DNA from: CBDCME01 sp965218865
GTDB taxonomy: Bacteria; Pseudomonadota; Alphaproteobacteria; JAAXGF01
Direction of reading: 5' to 3'
Length of the DNA stretch: 64,000 nt
Assembly (NCBI GenBank): GCA_965218865.1
Contig: CBDCME010000080.1
Coordinates: 62,001 to 126,000 of the forward strand
Positions 8,100-16,614 of this stretch are shown in pieces; the first letter of the stretch is position 1, and each line of letters starts with the position of its first letter. The notes below the pieces were generated by a model that saw only the letters and a program-made list of their open reading frames with translations, was not told the DNA's origin and ran no database searches. Made by a program: the position numbers and the translations under genes.

Positions 8100-8470
8100 A
8101 CAAGCCGCTTCGCTTCGATTGGGTCGCTCGTCCCCGAACTTTTTTCGTGGCCTGGGGTTTACCGACGGTGGTTCTCCTCGTCGGAATATTTTTAGACCCG
8201 ACGGTAAGAACGTTCCTGTGGACTGCGGGGCTTGCATGGATGGGACTGGAATGTTTGGCCAACGCCAGCCGCTGTGGCCGGACGCACTGTTATTTTACGG
8301 GACCGTTTTTGCTCCTCACAGCTGTCGCCTCATTGCTGCACGAATTCGAGATCGTTTGGCTTGGGCCTGATGGCTGGATATGGCTTGGCATCACGGTCGC
8401 GGTTGGCGGCGCGCTCTTGTGGTGGGTGCCGGAACACGTTTTAGGACGATTTACCAGCACGCGTTGTTAG
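8096..8470 (+). CDS. Mer-operon-associated membrane protein
   Basis: 124 aa with about four hydrophobic segments (residues 15-35, 40-52, 66-82 and 93-112). The sequence ANASRCGRTHCYFTGP between helices carries a Cys pair that could take part in metal transfer. I recall similar small membrane proteins near mer genes but know no assigned function. It starts by ATGA overlap with the GDCCVxC gene. Its stop lies inside an 18-bp tandem repeat. Confidence 0.7.
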   Translation: MNKPLRFDWVARPRTFFVAWGLPTVVLLVGIFLDPTVRTFLWTAGLAWMGLECLANASRCGRTHCYFTGPFLLLTAVASLLHEFEIVWLGPDGWIWLGITVAVGGALLWWVPEHVLGRFTSTRC

Positions 8471-8489
8471 GCCAGCACGCGTTGCTAGG
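8454..8489. repeat. 18-bp tandem duplication
   Basis: CCAGCACGCGTTGTTAGG (8454-8471) is followed at once by CCAGCACGCGTTGCTAGG (8472-8489), one base different. It contains the stop of the upstream gene and ends just before the ATG of the next. Confidence 0.9.
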
Positions 8490-8490
8490 T

Positions 8491-8907
8491 ATGTGGGCAA
8501 GACCCGCAGCAGCCCGTTTCGCGATCATCGTTGTTGTCGCTTGCGGTATAGCTACCCCTGTACAGGCCACAACACTCGGTGCGCATTCCTGGCGCAATTT
8601 TCGCAACGTGAACGGCTTGAGCCGTCCCATTACCAGAATTCTACACCGTGAAACCGTAAGAGAAACGATCCGATATCTTACGGTCTTGGTTTGCCCGAAG
8701 TGCGGGCACAAGAAGAAAGAGAAGATGCCCACCATTGCCTGTGTCCACGGCTATAAATGTGAGATTTGCGATACGATTCTAAGACCGAAAAAGGGTGATT
8801 GTTGCGTCTACTGTTCCTACGGGACAGAGCGATGCCCGTCCCAGCAAATGGCAAAAGCTTGTGGCGGCGAAATTGGCAATAATGACGGGTCGGGCGTTCG
8901 CTACTAA
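8491..8907 (+). CDS. GDCCVxC-domain Cys-rich protein, copy 2, with N-terminal hydrophobic leader
   Basis: 138 aa from ATG 8491. The C-terminal part has CPKC, CEIC and GDCCVYC in the same order and spacing as the upstream paralogue. Unlike copy 1 it has an N-terminal hydrophobic stretch (AIIVVVACGIATPVQA) resembling a signal peptide or anchor and an extra region of about 45 residues. If exported, the two paralogues would act on opposite sides of the membrane. The start is uncertain. Confidence 0.7.
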   Translation: MWARPAAARFAIIVVVACGIATPVQATTLGAHSWRNFRNVNGLSRPITRILHRETVRETIRYLTVLVCPKCGHKKKEKMPTIACVHGYKCEICDTILRPKKGDCCVYCSYGTERCPSQQMAKACGGEIGNNDGSGVRY

Positions 8908-8925
8908 CGCCTCTGGAACGGTTTA

Positions 8926-8937
8926 CCCCCCCCCCCC
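8926..8937. repeat. Homopolymer of 12 C
   Basis: GTTTA followed by twelve C and then GATGCGG, 19 nt after the second GDCCVxC gene. Such tracts are prone to slippage and to sequencing error. The 141-bp gap 8908-9048 holds no gene I can support. Confidence 0.85.
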
Positions 8938-9048
8938 GATGCGGTGGCTAGCCCCCGCTATCGGCACTGAAAAGGGCCGCTAGCGGATCAATCGCTGAAC
9001 TGGCCCCATCGTCCAGAACACCAGGCTCCCGCCCGAGCCCCTGGTCGG

Positions 9049-10002
9049 TCATAATTTTCTGCCCGCAATCGTCTCTATGACGCCCTCTCCTAGCAATTCT
9101 GAATCGCCGGTTGGCGGTGCTCCGCGATCAAGTTGGCCAATCGACTTGACGGCATAAATTCCGTCGGAATCCGCCACCAGCACGAAGTGAACCCGGTCAC
9201 CCACATTGACGTCCGTGATACTTGCCCCATCGGCTAGGGTGAAATCCGTGGTCATTTCAGGCCAACCGATGGCCTCGATCGGTGCGTGGGTGATGGTGAG
9301 AATCGTTTCTTGCGGGACTTCGGCGGCATCGGCAGCCGCCGCGTGCGCATCTCCCGGGTCATACATCGCGCCACGCGCGTCGCCATGGCCGTCGTGCTCG
9401 GCAGTGTGCGCATCTGAATGATCGCTGTGTTTATCGCCGTGGCCGTCGCCGCGCCCGCCGCCGGTCGCCTCGGCGTGCCCGTGCCCGCCCATGGCCTTCT
9501 CGTCCGGATTCATGGCGGGCATGCCGTGCATTTCATGCATGTCGCCGGAGTCGTCCGTTTTGCCGCTCATATCCATGCCCGGCATCATCGTGCTTTCGCC
9601 GACGACCATGTAGAAATCTATGCTTTCGCTGCCGTCAAAGTGAAAAGTGACGGGGAAGTGGGCGCCGTCCTCCAACGGCTCCTTGAGTCCGACCAGGGTT
9701 AGGTAGAGACCGTCATCCCCGAAGCTCACGATGTCCTCACCGACAATGACGAGTCGATCGAGGACCAACCCCTCTCGAATGATCAGCATCTGGTCGGCGA
9801 TCGATGTTTCAGCGCCGACAAATGTGATGGGATCGTCCCCTTCGTTGGAAATCGTCGGATGCGTGCGGGTGCTGTAACCCTCGGATGGTTCCACCCAGGG
9901 ATGGATGATCTGGATGTCGCCTTTTTCGATCGTGTGGGCCCACGCGCCCGCCCCGTAGCCGATCGCGATGGCAATTGCCGTAATTCTCGTCGTCGTGTTC
10001 AT
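9049..10002 (-). CDS. Periplasmic fusion: PCuAC-like domain, His/Met/Asp-rich linker, CusF-like domain
   Basis: 317 aa with a signal peptide (about residues 1-22, ending AWAH). Residues 25-140 resemble PCu(A)C copper chaperones (IIHPWVEPSEGY, GLYLTLVGLKEPLEDG), but the usual ligand positions are changed (GLHLMLMGLK-type reads GLYLTLVGLK). A linker rich in H, M, D and G follows (about 145-225). The C-terminal domain resembles CusF: ITHAPIEAIGWPEMTTDF keeps the His, Trp and first Met ligands, with Thr where the second Met is usual. It starts 18 nt after the multicopper oxidase gene. A role in periplasmic copper handling is inferred. Confidence 0.75.
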   Translation of the reverse strand: MNTTTRITAIAIAIGYGAGAWAHTIEKGDIQIIHPWVEPSEGYSTRTHPTISNEGDDPITFVGAETSIADQMLIIREGLVLDRLVIVGEDIVSFGDDGLYLTLVGLKEPLEDGAHFPVTFHFDGSESIDFYMVVGESTMMPGMDMSGKTDDSGDMHEMHGMPAMNPDEKAMGGHGHAEATGGGRGDGHGDKHSDHSDAHTAEHDGHGDARGAMYDPGDAHAAAADAAEVPQETILTITHAPIEAIGWPEMTTDFTLADGASITDVNVGDRVHFVLVADSDGIYAVKSIGQLDRGAPPTGDSELLGEGVIETIAGRKL

Positions 10003-10020
10003 CGTTTGGTCTCCAATTTT

Positions 10021-11322
10021 TCAAGTCTTAATGGCGTCGCGGCGCAACTCGTCCGCCAACGCCCGCCTTGCCACGGTTCCGGGCGGATGGCGGTACCAGC
10101 CGGGGTCCTCGTAGGTTCTGATGTTCGGACGGACCTTCAGAACATTGGCCATGCCCCCCAAACTGACCTTGGCGCCAAACGGTCCCTTCGTCTTGAGCAT
10201 GGCAATGCTGTTCTTGGGCATCGTCATACGCATCATGTCGCCCATTCCCGTCCGGCCCATCGTCATGTAGCCGGGAAGCAGGCTCGCGATCTGTCGCTCC
10301 AAGTTTCCTGGGGTAACGCCCACCATGTTGGGGAAGTCGTGACCCATCTGGTTCATGGTGTGATGGGTCATGTGGCAGTGGAAAATCCAGTCCCCAGGGT
10401 ATTCGGCCACGAGTTCGATGTCGCGGGTTTCCCCGACCCCGACGAGAGTCGTCACCCTCTTGACCTGCCGCTCCTCGGGGATGCGGTACCCGTCCACGGC
10501 GGTTTCCAGGAATTCGAAGCCGTGGAGGTGGATCGGGTGATGATCCTGGGCCGAAAGGTTGGCGAACCGCATACGCACGCGTTGGCCCAGGCGAACGATC
10601 AGGGGTTCCGTCGCCGGGAACACCTTTCCGTTCATCGTCAAGACGTTGAAGTCGCTCATTTCGTTGGGATTGGGCCGCGCCGTCCCCGCGTCGATGCGCC
10701 ACTCGTGCAGCATGATTGCGAAGTCGCGGTCAACCCTCGGCCCGACCGGCCGCCGAGGATGGATGATCAACAGCCCGGTCAGGCCCAGTCCTTCCTGGGT
10801 CATGGTGTCATGGTGCGAGTGGTACATGAAGGTGCCACTCTGACGCAGGGTGAATTCGTACTTGTAGGTCTCGCCGGGTGGGATCGGCGGCTGGGAAAGG
10901 CCACTGACCCCATCCATCCCGGCCGGCAAGATCAGGCCGTGCCAGTGCACCGTGGTCGGGGCGGGAAGGCGGTTGCTGACGTAAATTCGCACCCGATCGC
11001 CCTCGACCACCTCGATCGTGGGTCCGTGAACGCCGCCGTTGTAGCTCCAGCAAAGAGCCTCGAGGCCGGGCGCGAATTCGTGCTGCACTTCCTCGGCGAT
11101 CAGGTGAAATACCTTCACGCCGTCGACGATCCGGAAAGGTAGCGAGCTGCCGTTTGGCGTCACCACGGGGGTATAGTCGCGTCCCGGTTTTCCGGGCGGC
11201 TTGCCTGGGTGAAGTTCACCGTCGGACTGGCCATGGGTCTCGGCAAAGGCTCTGGAAGGGATCATCGCGAGTCCGCCAAGGGCCGCGCCCGTCCCGATAA
11301 GGGCTTCGCGTCGCGTAACCAT
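10021..11322 (-). CDS. Multicopper oxidase, Tat-exported
   Basis: 433 aa. The N-terminus has a twin-arginine signal (MVTRREALIGTGAALGG). All four copper motifs are visible: VHWHGLIL, MYHSHHD, HHPIHLHG and HCHMTHHTMNQM, including a Met as type 1 axial ligand. A Met-rich stretch (MTMGRTGMGDMMRMTMP) near the C-terminus suggests copper-resistance oxidases of the CopA/CueO kind. Its ATG overlaps the stop of the TolC-like gene by one base. Likely substrate is Cu(I) in the periplasm, by family inference. Confidence 0.9.
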   Translation of the reverse strand: MVTRREALIGTGAALGGLAMIPSRAFAETHGQSDGELHPGKPPGKPGRDYTPVVTPNGSSLPFRIVDGVKVFHLIAEEVQHEFAPGLEALCWSYNGGVHGPTIEVVEGDRVRIYVSNRLPAPTTVHWHGLILPAGMDGVSGLSQPPIPPGETYKYEFTLRQSGTFMYHSHHDTMTQEGLGLTGLLIIHPRRPVGPRVDRDFAIMLHEWRIDAGTARPNPNEMSDFNVLTMNGKVFPATEPLIVRLGQRVRMRFANLSAQDHHPIHLHGFEFLETAVDGYRIPEERQVKRVTTLVGVGETRDIELVAEYPGDWIFHCHMTHHTMNQMGHDFPNMVGVTPGNLERQIASLLPGYMTMGRTGMGDMMRMTMPKNSIAMLKTKGPFGAKVSLGGMANVLKVRPNIRTYEDPGWYRHPPGTVARRALADELRRDAIKT

Positions 11323-12725
11323 CAGTGACCTCCTTCTTGGTTTTGGATTTCAGGCGTGAACTGGGCCGCCATCCCGGCCTCCCCGGGGAACCGTCCACTG
11401 AGAATGTGCTCGAGCGTCGAGCGGGCGATCCAGTAGTCGTGGAGTGACTGGATGTAGCGGCGTCCGGCGTCGATCTGTTGTTGCTTGGCGAACAGAAGCT
11501 GGAAGGTGCCGAGCTGCATGGCGTTGTATTGCAGCAGGGTTTCGGCCACGATTCTTTGCCTAAGCGGCAAGATCACCTCACCGTAATAGACGGCCTTCTC
11601 GCGCGAGGAGAGGAGATTACGGTGGGCGGCGCGGGCTTGCGCCCGCACCCGTACGGCCAGTGCCGCGTATTCGTCCCGAGACCCGGAAATGGCAGCTCGG
11701 ACCGCGGCCCGGCGAGCTTGGCCCTGATCGAACAAAGGCAGGGCAAGAGTAATGCCGGGGCCGACCTCCCAAGCCCGGTCGTCGCGTTCGGCCTCGACGC
11801 CAACCTCGAAGTCGGGAATGATCGACGTGACCTGGGTCACCCCGAGTTGACGCCCCAGGGTCACGAGTTTCTGCCGTGCCAGTGCCAGGTCGAGGCTCCG
11901 CGCCACGGCGCGGCTTTCGACCTTTTCGAGATCAATTTCCTCGTCGGGCAAGGGAGGCAGACGGTCGACGATCTCCCATTGGGTCTGGGGTCCCCAGAGT
12001 CCCATGAGAATATTCAATTGTTCGCGCAAGGTCGCGGCCGCGACCTCGGAATCGGCGAGATCGATACGCGCCTGTTCCAGAACCGCGCGGCTTTGGGCGC
12101 GGGCGAGTTCGGTGATGTTGCCCGCCCGGCGAAGCCGCGTGGAAAGTTCATGGGCGGCTTCGGTCGAGGCCGCGACCTGCCGCAACATTTCCGTAGTTTG
12201 GGTCGCGGCTTGGAGGCCATAGAACGCGATTCTGGTTCTTTCGGCGTGATCGAGCACGGCCCCGGCGACGCGAACGCGGGCCGACTCGAACTCCGATTCG
12301 GCCACTTTCTTCCGCAACGGAAGCGCAAATAGGCTCAGGAATTCGAAATGCCAGCTCACCGCCCCACCGCCTTCGGGAAAGCGAAAGAAGGTGTCGAAAA
12401 TCGGATTCCTCAAGAGGCCGGCCTGGACGAGGTCGGCCTGGGCGACGCCCAGGCTCGCGTAAGTGGCTTGCAGGCTTCGATTGTTGAGCAGGGCAATCCG
12501 CACCGCCGTATCGGCGGTCAACGCCCGCAAAAGCGATGCCGCGATCGCCACCGTGACTTTCGCGTCCTCTTCGGTACCCCGGTTCCAATGAATTCGGAGG
12601 CCGCCGCGTTCGCTCACGACGGCCGCGACGTCGTCGAACGCCGCGTCGGGCGATAGGCTGGCGCAGCCCGTGATTGCCAGGGACGCGATAACGGCGGTGA
12701 ATGAATGGTATCGAGATCGGTTCAT
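11322..12725 (-). CDS. TolC/CusC-family outer-membrane efflux lipoprotein
   Basis: 467 aa from ATG 12725. A lipoprotein signal peptide ends in ITGC, placing the mature N-terminal Cys near residue 19. Long alpha-helical OEP repeats follow (for example AARTDTAVRIALLNNRS-type segments and DRAWEVGPGITLALPLFDQGQ region). A longer open frame to 13043 only overlaps the next gene. The start overlaps the upstream stop (ATGA). No RND pump or membrane-fusion gene accompanies it in the window, so its inner-membrane partner must be elsewhere. Confidence 0.87.
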   Translation of the reverse strand: MNRSRYHSFTAVIASLAITGCASLSPDAAFDDVAAVVSERGGLRIHWNRGTEEDAKVTVAIAASLLRALTADTAVRIALLNNRSLQATYASLGVAQADLVQAGLLRNPIFDTFFRFPEGGGAVSWHFEFLSLFALPLRKKVAESEFESARVRVAGAVLDHAERTRIAFYGLQAATQTTEMLRQVAASTEAAHELSTRLRRAGNITELARAQSRAVLEQARIDLADSEVAAATLREQLNILMGLWGPQTQWEIVDRLPPLPDEEIDLEKVESRAVARSLDLALARQKLVTLGRQLGVTQVTSIIPDFEVGVEAERDDRAWEVGPGITLALPLFDQGQARRAAVRAAISGSRDEYAALAVRVRAQARAAHRNLLSSREKAVYYGEVILPLRQRIVAETLLQYNAMQLGTFQLLFAKQQQIDAGRRYIQSLHDYWIARSTLEHILSGRFPGEAGMAAQFTPEIQNQEGGH

Positions 12726-13045
12726 TTTGCCATTCCATGGCCCTCGGGCGATTCGTGGCCTTGCTCGGTTGGGCCACCGTGGTGATGGGCGCCGTGCCCA
12801 CCGCCAGAATGTCGGGAGACCGCCGACGCAGGGCTCGCACCGACGCGGAGAATTTTTGGCGTCGGTGACTCGACGGCCGCCGGGTTGGCGGGATGAAGCG
12901 GCGAGGACGCGGGGTCGATAAATTCGGGTGATGCGCAGCCAAACAGGAAAGCCGCCAAGAAAACAAGGCCGAGCGAGCCACGCGATAACGCGGCGTTCGC
13001 GACCTCGGTTTCCCGACCGCCGACACGGGCGATCATTTCGCACAT
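12722..13045 (-). CDS. Small His-rich lipoprotein of the copper operon
   Basis: 107 aa from ATG 13045. A hydrophobic stretch with LAAFLFGC forms a lipobox; the mature part is Pro-rich (PEFIDPASSPLHPANPA) and ends in a His/Gly-rich tail (SGGGHGAHHHGG) suited to binding metal. Its stop overlaps the start of the TolC-like gene. The role is unknown; metal buffering at the envelope is inference. Confidence 0.65.
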   Translation of the reverse strand: MCEMIARVGGRETEVANAALSRGSLGLVFLAAFLFGCASPEFIDPASSPLHPANPAAVESPTPKILRVGASPASAVSRHSGGGHGAHHHGGPTEQGHESPEGHGMAK

Positions 13046-13143
13046 GGAGATTCTCCGTCCTGAAATGTTTTGCTGTTGTGCCGTTGACCCGGTCGCCCGA
13101 ACTTCCGTGGGTCCGGACGCCACCGGCGACAGAGCTATTTAAG

Positions 13144-13515
13144 TCAGGACGGTAGGCGTGGAGGTGGTGGTTCGGCGCCGGGGTTTAGGCCCCGCCGAAC
13201 GCCTTGATCCGTGGGGCGGATCACCGCGTGTGTGGTCCCGGGCCCGGCGACGTGATCGCCGGAAGCGAAGGAAGCGAAAGCCGGCGCGAAGCAATGCGCC
13301 CCGTGGCCCGCGAACGGGTCGACGACGTCGTCATGGGCGCACCATTGCGCGGCCTCGGAACCGTTCGCCGCGGCGGCGACGGAAGCCGAATCCGCTTCGT
13401 GCGCGCTCGCCACCGCCGGCAGCAAGGCGATCAGAGCCGCGACCAAACAGGCCAAGGCAAGGTTGGAAAGAAACAGGTTACGCACCCGACCTCCGATTAT
13501 GACGACTTTCATCAA
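13144..13515 (-). CDS. Hypothetical exported small protein, first gene of the copper operon
   Basis: 123 aa with a signal-peptide-like N-terminus (LALACLVAALIALLPAVASAHE) and a short mature part with two Cys (QWCAHDD, GAHCFAP) and several His. Similar leader proteins precede copper-oxidase operons, but I do not recognise a family. It precedes the lipoprotein gene by 98 nt and reads in the same direction. Start choice (13515 or the second ATG) is open. Confidence 0.55.
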   Translation of the reverse strand: MMKVVIIGGRVRNLFLSNLALACLVAALIALLPAVASAHEADSASVAAAANGSEAAQWCAHDDVVDPFAGHGAHCFAPAFASFASGDHVAGPGTTHAVIRPTDQGVRRGLNPGAEPPPPRLPS

Positions 13516-13903
13516 CGCATTCGATTTATATAGGTTGCGCCTTCCGCGCGGGCAAGGTCAAGAGACGATGACCCGGGTCCGACCACCCCGGGAGCCTCGA
13601 TCCGGCCGCCGCTGCCGGCCCCGGGCAAGAGCCACCCCGCAAGCCTATCGTCGTCAGGCCACGGCTCGAAAAAAATAGTTTAGGCGATTCGCGGGAATAC
13701 AACTATGTCAGTACCGATTATCTATAAACCGAAACAGATTTCCTTAGGTTTACTACCGTACAACCCGCCTAGACAACCTAGGAGTTTGACTACACGCGGC
13801 AGTATGTTATTCCTATGCGGGCTGCACCGATCGTCGCGTTCGTCGCGAAGGGAGGTGAAGTCATTCACGTAAATCCAAGGCGAAACGAAAATTAGGTGCG
13901 AAC
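13516..13903. other. AT-richer intergenic region between the copper operon and xre
   Basis: This 388-bp gap separates divergent units and must hold both promoters. It is AT-richer around 13670-13800. A GGAGGTGA sequence at about 13851 could be a ribosome-binding-like remnant, but no ORF follows it closely. No gene or RNA was recognised. Confidence 0.5.
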
Positions 13904-14314
13904 ATGGCAGCCAATCCTAACCCAATCGATATTCACGTCGGCAAACGCGTTCGTCTGCGTCGGACCCTGCTCGGAATGAGTCAGGAAAAGCTCGGGGAGG
14001 CACTAAGCCTGACGTTTCAACAGATTCAGAAATACGAACGCGGTGTGAACCGGATCGGTTCCAGCCGTTTGTATCAGCTGAGCAAGATTCTGGACGTCCC
14101 GGTGTCGTTTTTCTTTGACGACATGCCGCCCATGGAGTTCCCGGCGATCGGCGTCAACGAGGCGGTCGTCGCGACCTTCGAACATGATCCGATGGCCAAG
14201 AGGGAGACGCTCGAGCTGGTCCGCGCGTATTACCGGATCACCGATGCGGGAGTGCGAAAACGGGTCTTCGAACTGACCAAGGCGATCGCCGCGAGCAGTC
14301 AGGCCAAGAGCTAA
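13904..14314 (+). CDS. XRE-family transcriptional regulator
   Basis: 136 aa. It has a Cro/C1-type HTH at about residues 12-70 (VGKRVRLRRTLLGMSQ, SLTFQQIQKYERGVNR), then a short acidic linker and a C-terminal helical region. This is the compact alphaproteobacterial regulator usually found between lnt and metK, so it marks the far side of the accessory insertion. The target is not evident. Confidence 0.9.
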   Translation: MAANPNPIDIHVGKRVRLRRTLLGMSQEKLGEALSLTFQQIQKYERGVNRIGSSRLYQLSKILDVPVSFFFDDMPPMEFPAIGVNEAVVATFEHDPMAKRETLELVRAYYRITDAGVRKRVFELTKAIAASSQAKS

Positions 14315-14476
14315 CCCGAGATCCGTCCCGCGCGGGGTTTCCGCGGGCCGCATATTTCTTGACGCCAGTGGCGAAGCTTGTCATCCATGCGGTGGCGGGC
14401 CGAATTTTGCTGGGCGGGACGGTGTGCTTGCCTTTTGTAGCAGTGTGGTGGTGCGCTGAGAAAGGGGGGCCCCACG

Positions 14477-15640
14477 GTGTCGAGCCGCGATTATCTATTT
14501 ACGAGCGAATCGGTGTCCGAGGGCCATCCGGACAAGGTTTGCGATCGAATTTCCGACACCATCGTCGATTCCTTCCTCCGCGCCGAGCCGTTTGCCCGGG
14601 TCGCCGTGGAAACGCTCGTCACGACCAACCGCATCGTCCTCGCGGGCGAGGTCCGCGGGCCCATAACCCATAAGGATATGGAGAAAGCGGCACGCGACTG
14701 CGTCCGCGACATCGGATACGAGCAGGACGGTTTCCATTGGGCCAAGGCGGCGGTGGAGGTCCACGTCCACGAACAATCGGCGGACATCGCCTTGGGCGTG
14801 GACGCGCGTGGAAACAAGGGCGAAGGCGCGGGGGATCAGGGTCTCATGTTCGGCTTCGCCTGCCGCGAGACCGAAGCCCTGATGCCGGCGCCGATCTACT
14901 ATGCCCACATCATATTGCGGGACCTCGCCGAGGCGCGCCGCGCCGGCAAGGAGACTGCCCTCGGTCCCGACTCCAAGAGCCAGGTGACCCTGCGCTACGT
15001 CGATGGTCACCCCGTCGGGGCAACCTCGATCGTCGTTTCGACCCAACACACCACCGGCGTCGGTCAAGACGAAGTCCGCGAAATCGTCCGCCCTTACGTG
15101 GTCAACGCCCTGCCCGAGGGATGGATGTGCGACGAGGCGGATTTCTACGTCAATCCCACCGGCACCTTCATCATCGGCGGTCCGGACGGCGACGCCGGTC
15201 TGACCGGGCGCAAGATCATCGTCGACACCTATGGCGGCGCCGCGCCCCATGGGGGTGGGGCCTTTTCGGGCAAGGACCCCACCAAGGTCGATCGCTCCGC
15301 GGCCTACGCGGCGCGGTACTTGGCGAAGAACGTCGTCGCCGCGGGCCTGGCCGACAAATACACGATCCAGCTTGCGTACGCGATCGGGGTATCCGATCCG
15401 CTGGGCGTGTACGTCGATTCCCACGGCACCGGCAAGGTCGACGAGGCGAGGCTGGTGGAGGTCATTCGTGACGTCATGAAGCTATCGCCCCGGGGCATTC
15501 GCGAGCAACTCGGTTTGAATCGTCCGATCTACGCCCGTACCGCGGCCTACGGCCATTTCGGCCGGGAGCCCGATGCCGACGGGGGATTCTCGTGGGAACG
15601 CCTGGACCTCGTCGACGACCTAAAGACGGCCATGAGTTGA
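14477..15640 (+). CDS. metK: S-adenosylmethionine synthetase
   Basis: 387 aa, makes SAM from methionine and ATP. The start is GTG 14477, giving MSSRDYLFTSESVSEGHPDK, whose SEGHPDKVCD is the N-terminal ATP-binding signature. GAGDQGLMFGFAC and GGGAFSGKDPTKVDRSAAY are the other two family signatures. Length is normal. The 162-nt leader after xre shows no recognisable riboswitch. It overlaps trmB by four bases. Confidence 0.97.
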   Translation: MSSRDYLFTSESVSEGHPDKVCDRISDTIVDSFLRAEPFARVAVETLVTTNRIVLAGEVRGPITHKDMEKAARDCVRDIGYEQDGFHWAKAAVEVHVHEQSADIALGVDARGNKGEGAGDQGLMFGFACRETEALMPAPIYYAHIILRDLAEARRAGKETALGPDSKSQVTLRYVDGHPVGATSIVVSTQHTTGVGQDEVREIVRPYVVNALPEGWMCDEADFYVNPTGTFIIGGPDGDAGLTGRKIIVDTYGGAAPHGGGAFSGKDPTKVDRSAAYAARYLAKNVVAAGLADKYTIQLAYAIGVSDPLGVYVDSHGTGKVDEARLVEVIRDVMKLSPRGIREQLGLNRPIYARTAAYGHFGREPDADGGFSWERLDLVDDLKTAMS

Positions 15641-16365
15641 ACGTCGCCGAAGCCTCCGGCGTGAAGCCGGAACCGGACACCTCCGAGCGCATCCTCTATG
15701 GACGCCGTCGCGGCAAACGGCTGAGACCCGGCCGGCAAGCCCTCTTGAGCCGGCTGTTGCCGCGGATCGCAGTCTCGCCGCCCGCGGCCGGTCGTCTCGA
15801 TCCGGGAGCGTGTTTCGGCCCCGCGGTTCGGGACGTCTGGCTCGAAATCGGGTTCGGCGGGGGCGAGCACCTGGCCGCCCAGGCCCGGGCCCGCCCGGAT
15901 ATCGGGATGATCGGCTGCGAACCCTTCGTCAACGGCGTCGCGAGCCTGCTCAGCATCATCGAGCGCGAGGGCCTGGAGAACGTACGGATTTTCGCCGAGG
16001 ACGGCCGGGTTCTGCTCGATTGCCTGGCCGATTCCGTGATCGGCAACATGTTCGTGTTGTTTCCGGATCCGTGGCCCAAGAAGCGTCACCACAAACGCCG
16101 ATTGATCAATTCCGCCAACCTGGACCTCTGCGCCCGGGTCCTGCGGCTCGGGGCCGAGCTGCGGATCGCGACCGACCACGCCGGTTATTGCCGTTGGATC
16201 CTGGAGCACCTCACGCGCCACCAGGCATTCGAATGGCTGGCAACCGGCCCCGATGACTGGCGCCAGCGCCCATCCGACTGGCCCCCGACCCGCTATGAAG
16301 CCAAGGCCCGCGCCCAAGGCGCGCGGCCGGTGTTTCTCCGTTTCCGCAGGGTCGCCACCGCCTGA
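15637..16365 (+). CDS. trmB: tRNA (guanine46-N7)-methyltransferase
   Basis: 242 aa from TTG 15637, which overlaps the metK stop (TTGA). Motifs are the SAM-binding LEIGFGGGEHL, IGCEPFVNGV, and the catalytic VLFPDPWPKKRHHKRRL region, then DWPPTRYEAKARAQG. This is the usual metK neighbour. An upstream ATG at 15592 would overlap metK by 49 nt and adds unlike-family residues. Confidence 0.95.
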   Translation: MNVAEASGVKPEPDTSERILYGRRRGKRLRPGRQALLSRLLPRIAVSPPAAGRLDPGACFGPAVRDVWLEIGFGGGEHLAAQARARPDIGMIGCEPFVNGVASLLSIIEREGLENVRIFAEDGRVLLDCLADSVIGNMFVLFPDPWPKKRHHKRRLINSANLDLCARVLRLGAELRIATDHAGYCRWILEHLTRHQAFEWLATGPDDWRQRPSDWPPTRYEAKARAQGARPVFLRFRRVATA

Positions 16366-16614
16366 AGCGCGTGATTGTTCTCCACGTCCGGGAAAACTCG
16401 TAATCCGCTGCCCCACGTGGCCACGATCGGCACGCTCAACGTCGATTAAGGCGGTGCGGATGGGGCCGTTTTCCACTAGAATGGGTCATCGGGGCGTCTC
16501 TGGGGTGACGGTCGGTGGGGTGGGATCTCCGCGGGCCTCGGGGGAGGGCGCGCCGAGGTTCCCCGCGTGATAGATTTACGGGGTCTGATTTGGGAGACCT
16601 TCCGAGGTGCCTTG
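16366..16614. other. Intergenic region trmB to response regulator
   Basis: 249 bp without a supported gene. In related genomes rimP-nusA often follow trmB; here the CBB cluster follows, so a rearrangement breakpoint may lie in this gap. A GAGG about 9 nt before ATG 16615 fits a ribosome-binding site. Confidence 0.4.

Noticed and set aside
14315..14476. Possible SAM riboswitch upstream of metK
   Set aside because: I could not find a SAM-II or SAM-I-like fold in the 162-nt leader by eye; a covariance search would be needed.
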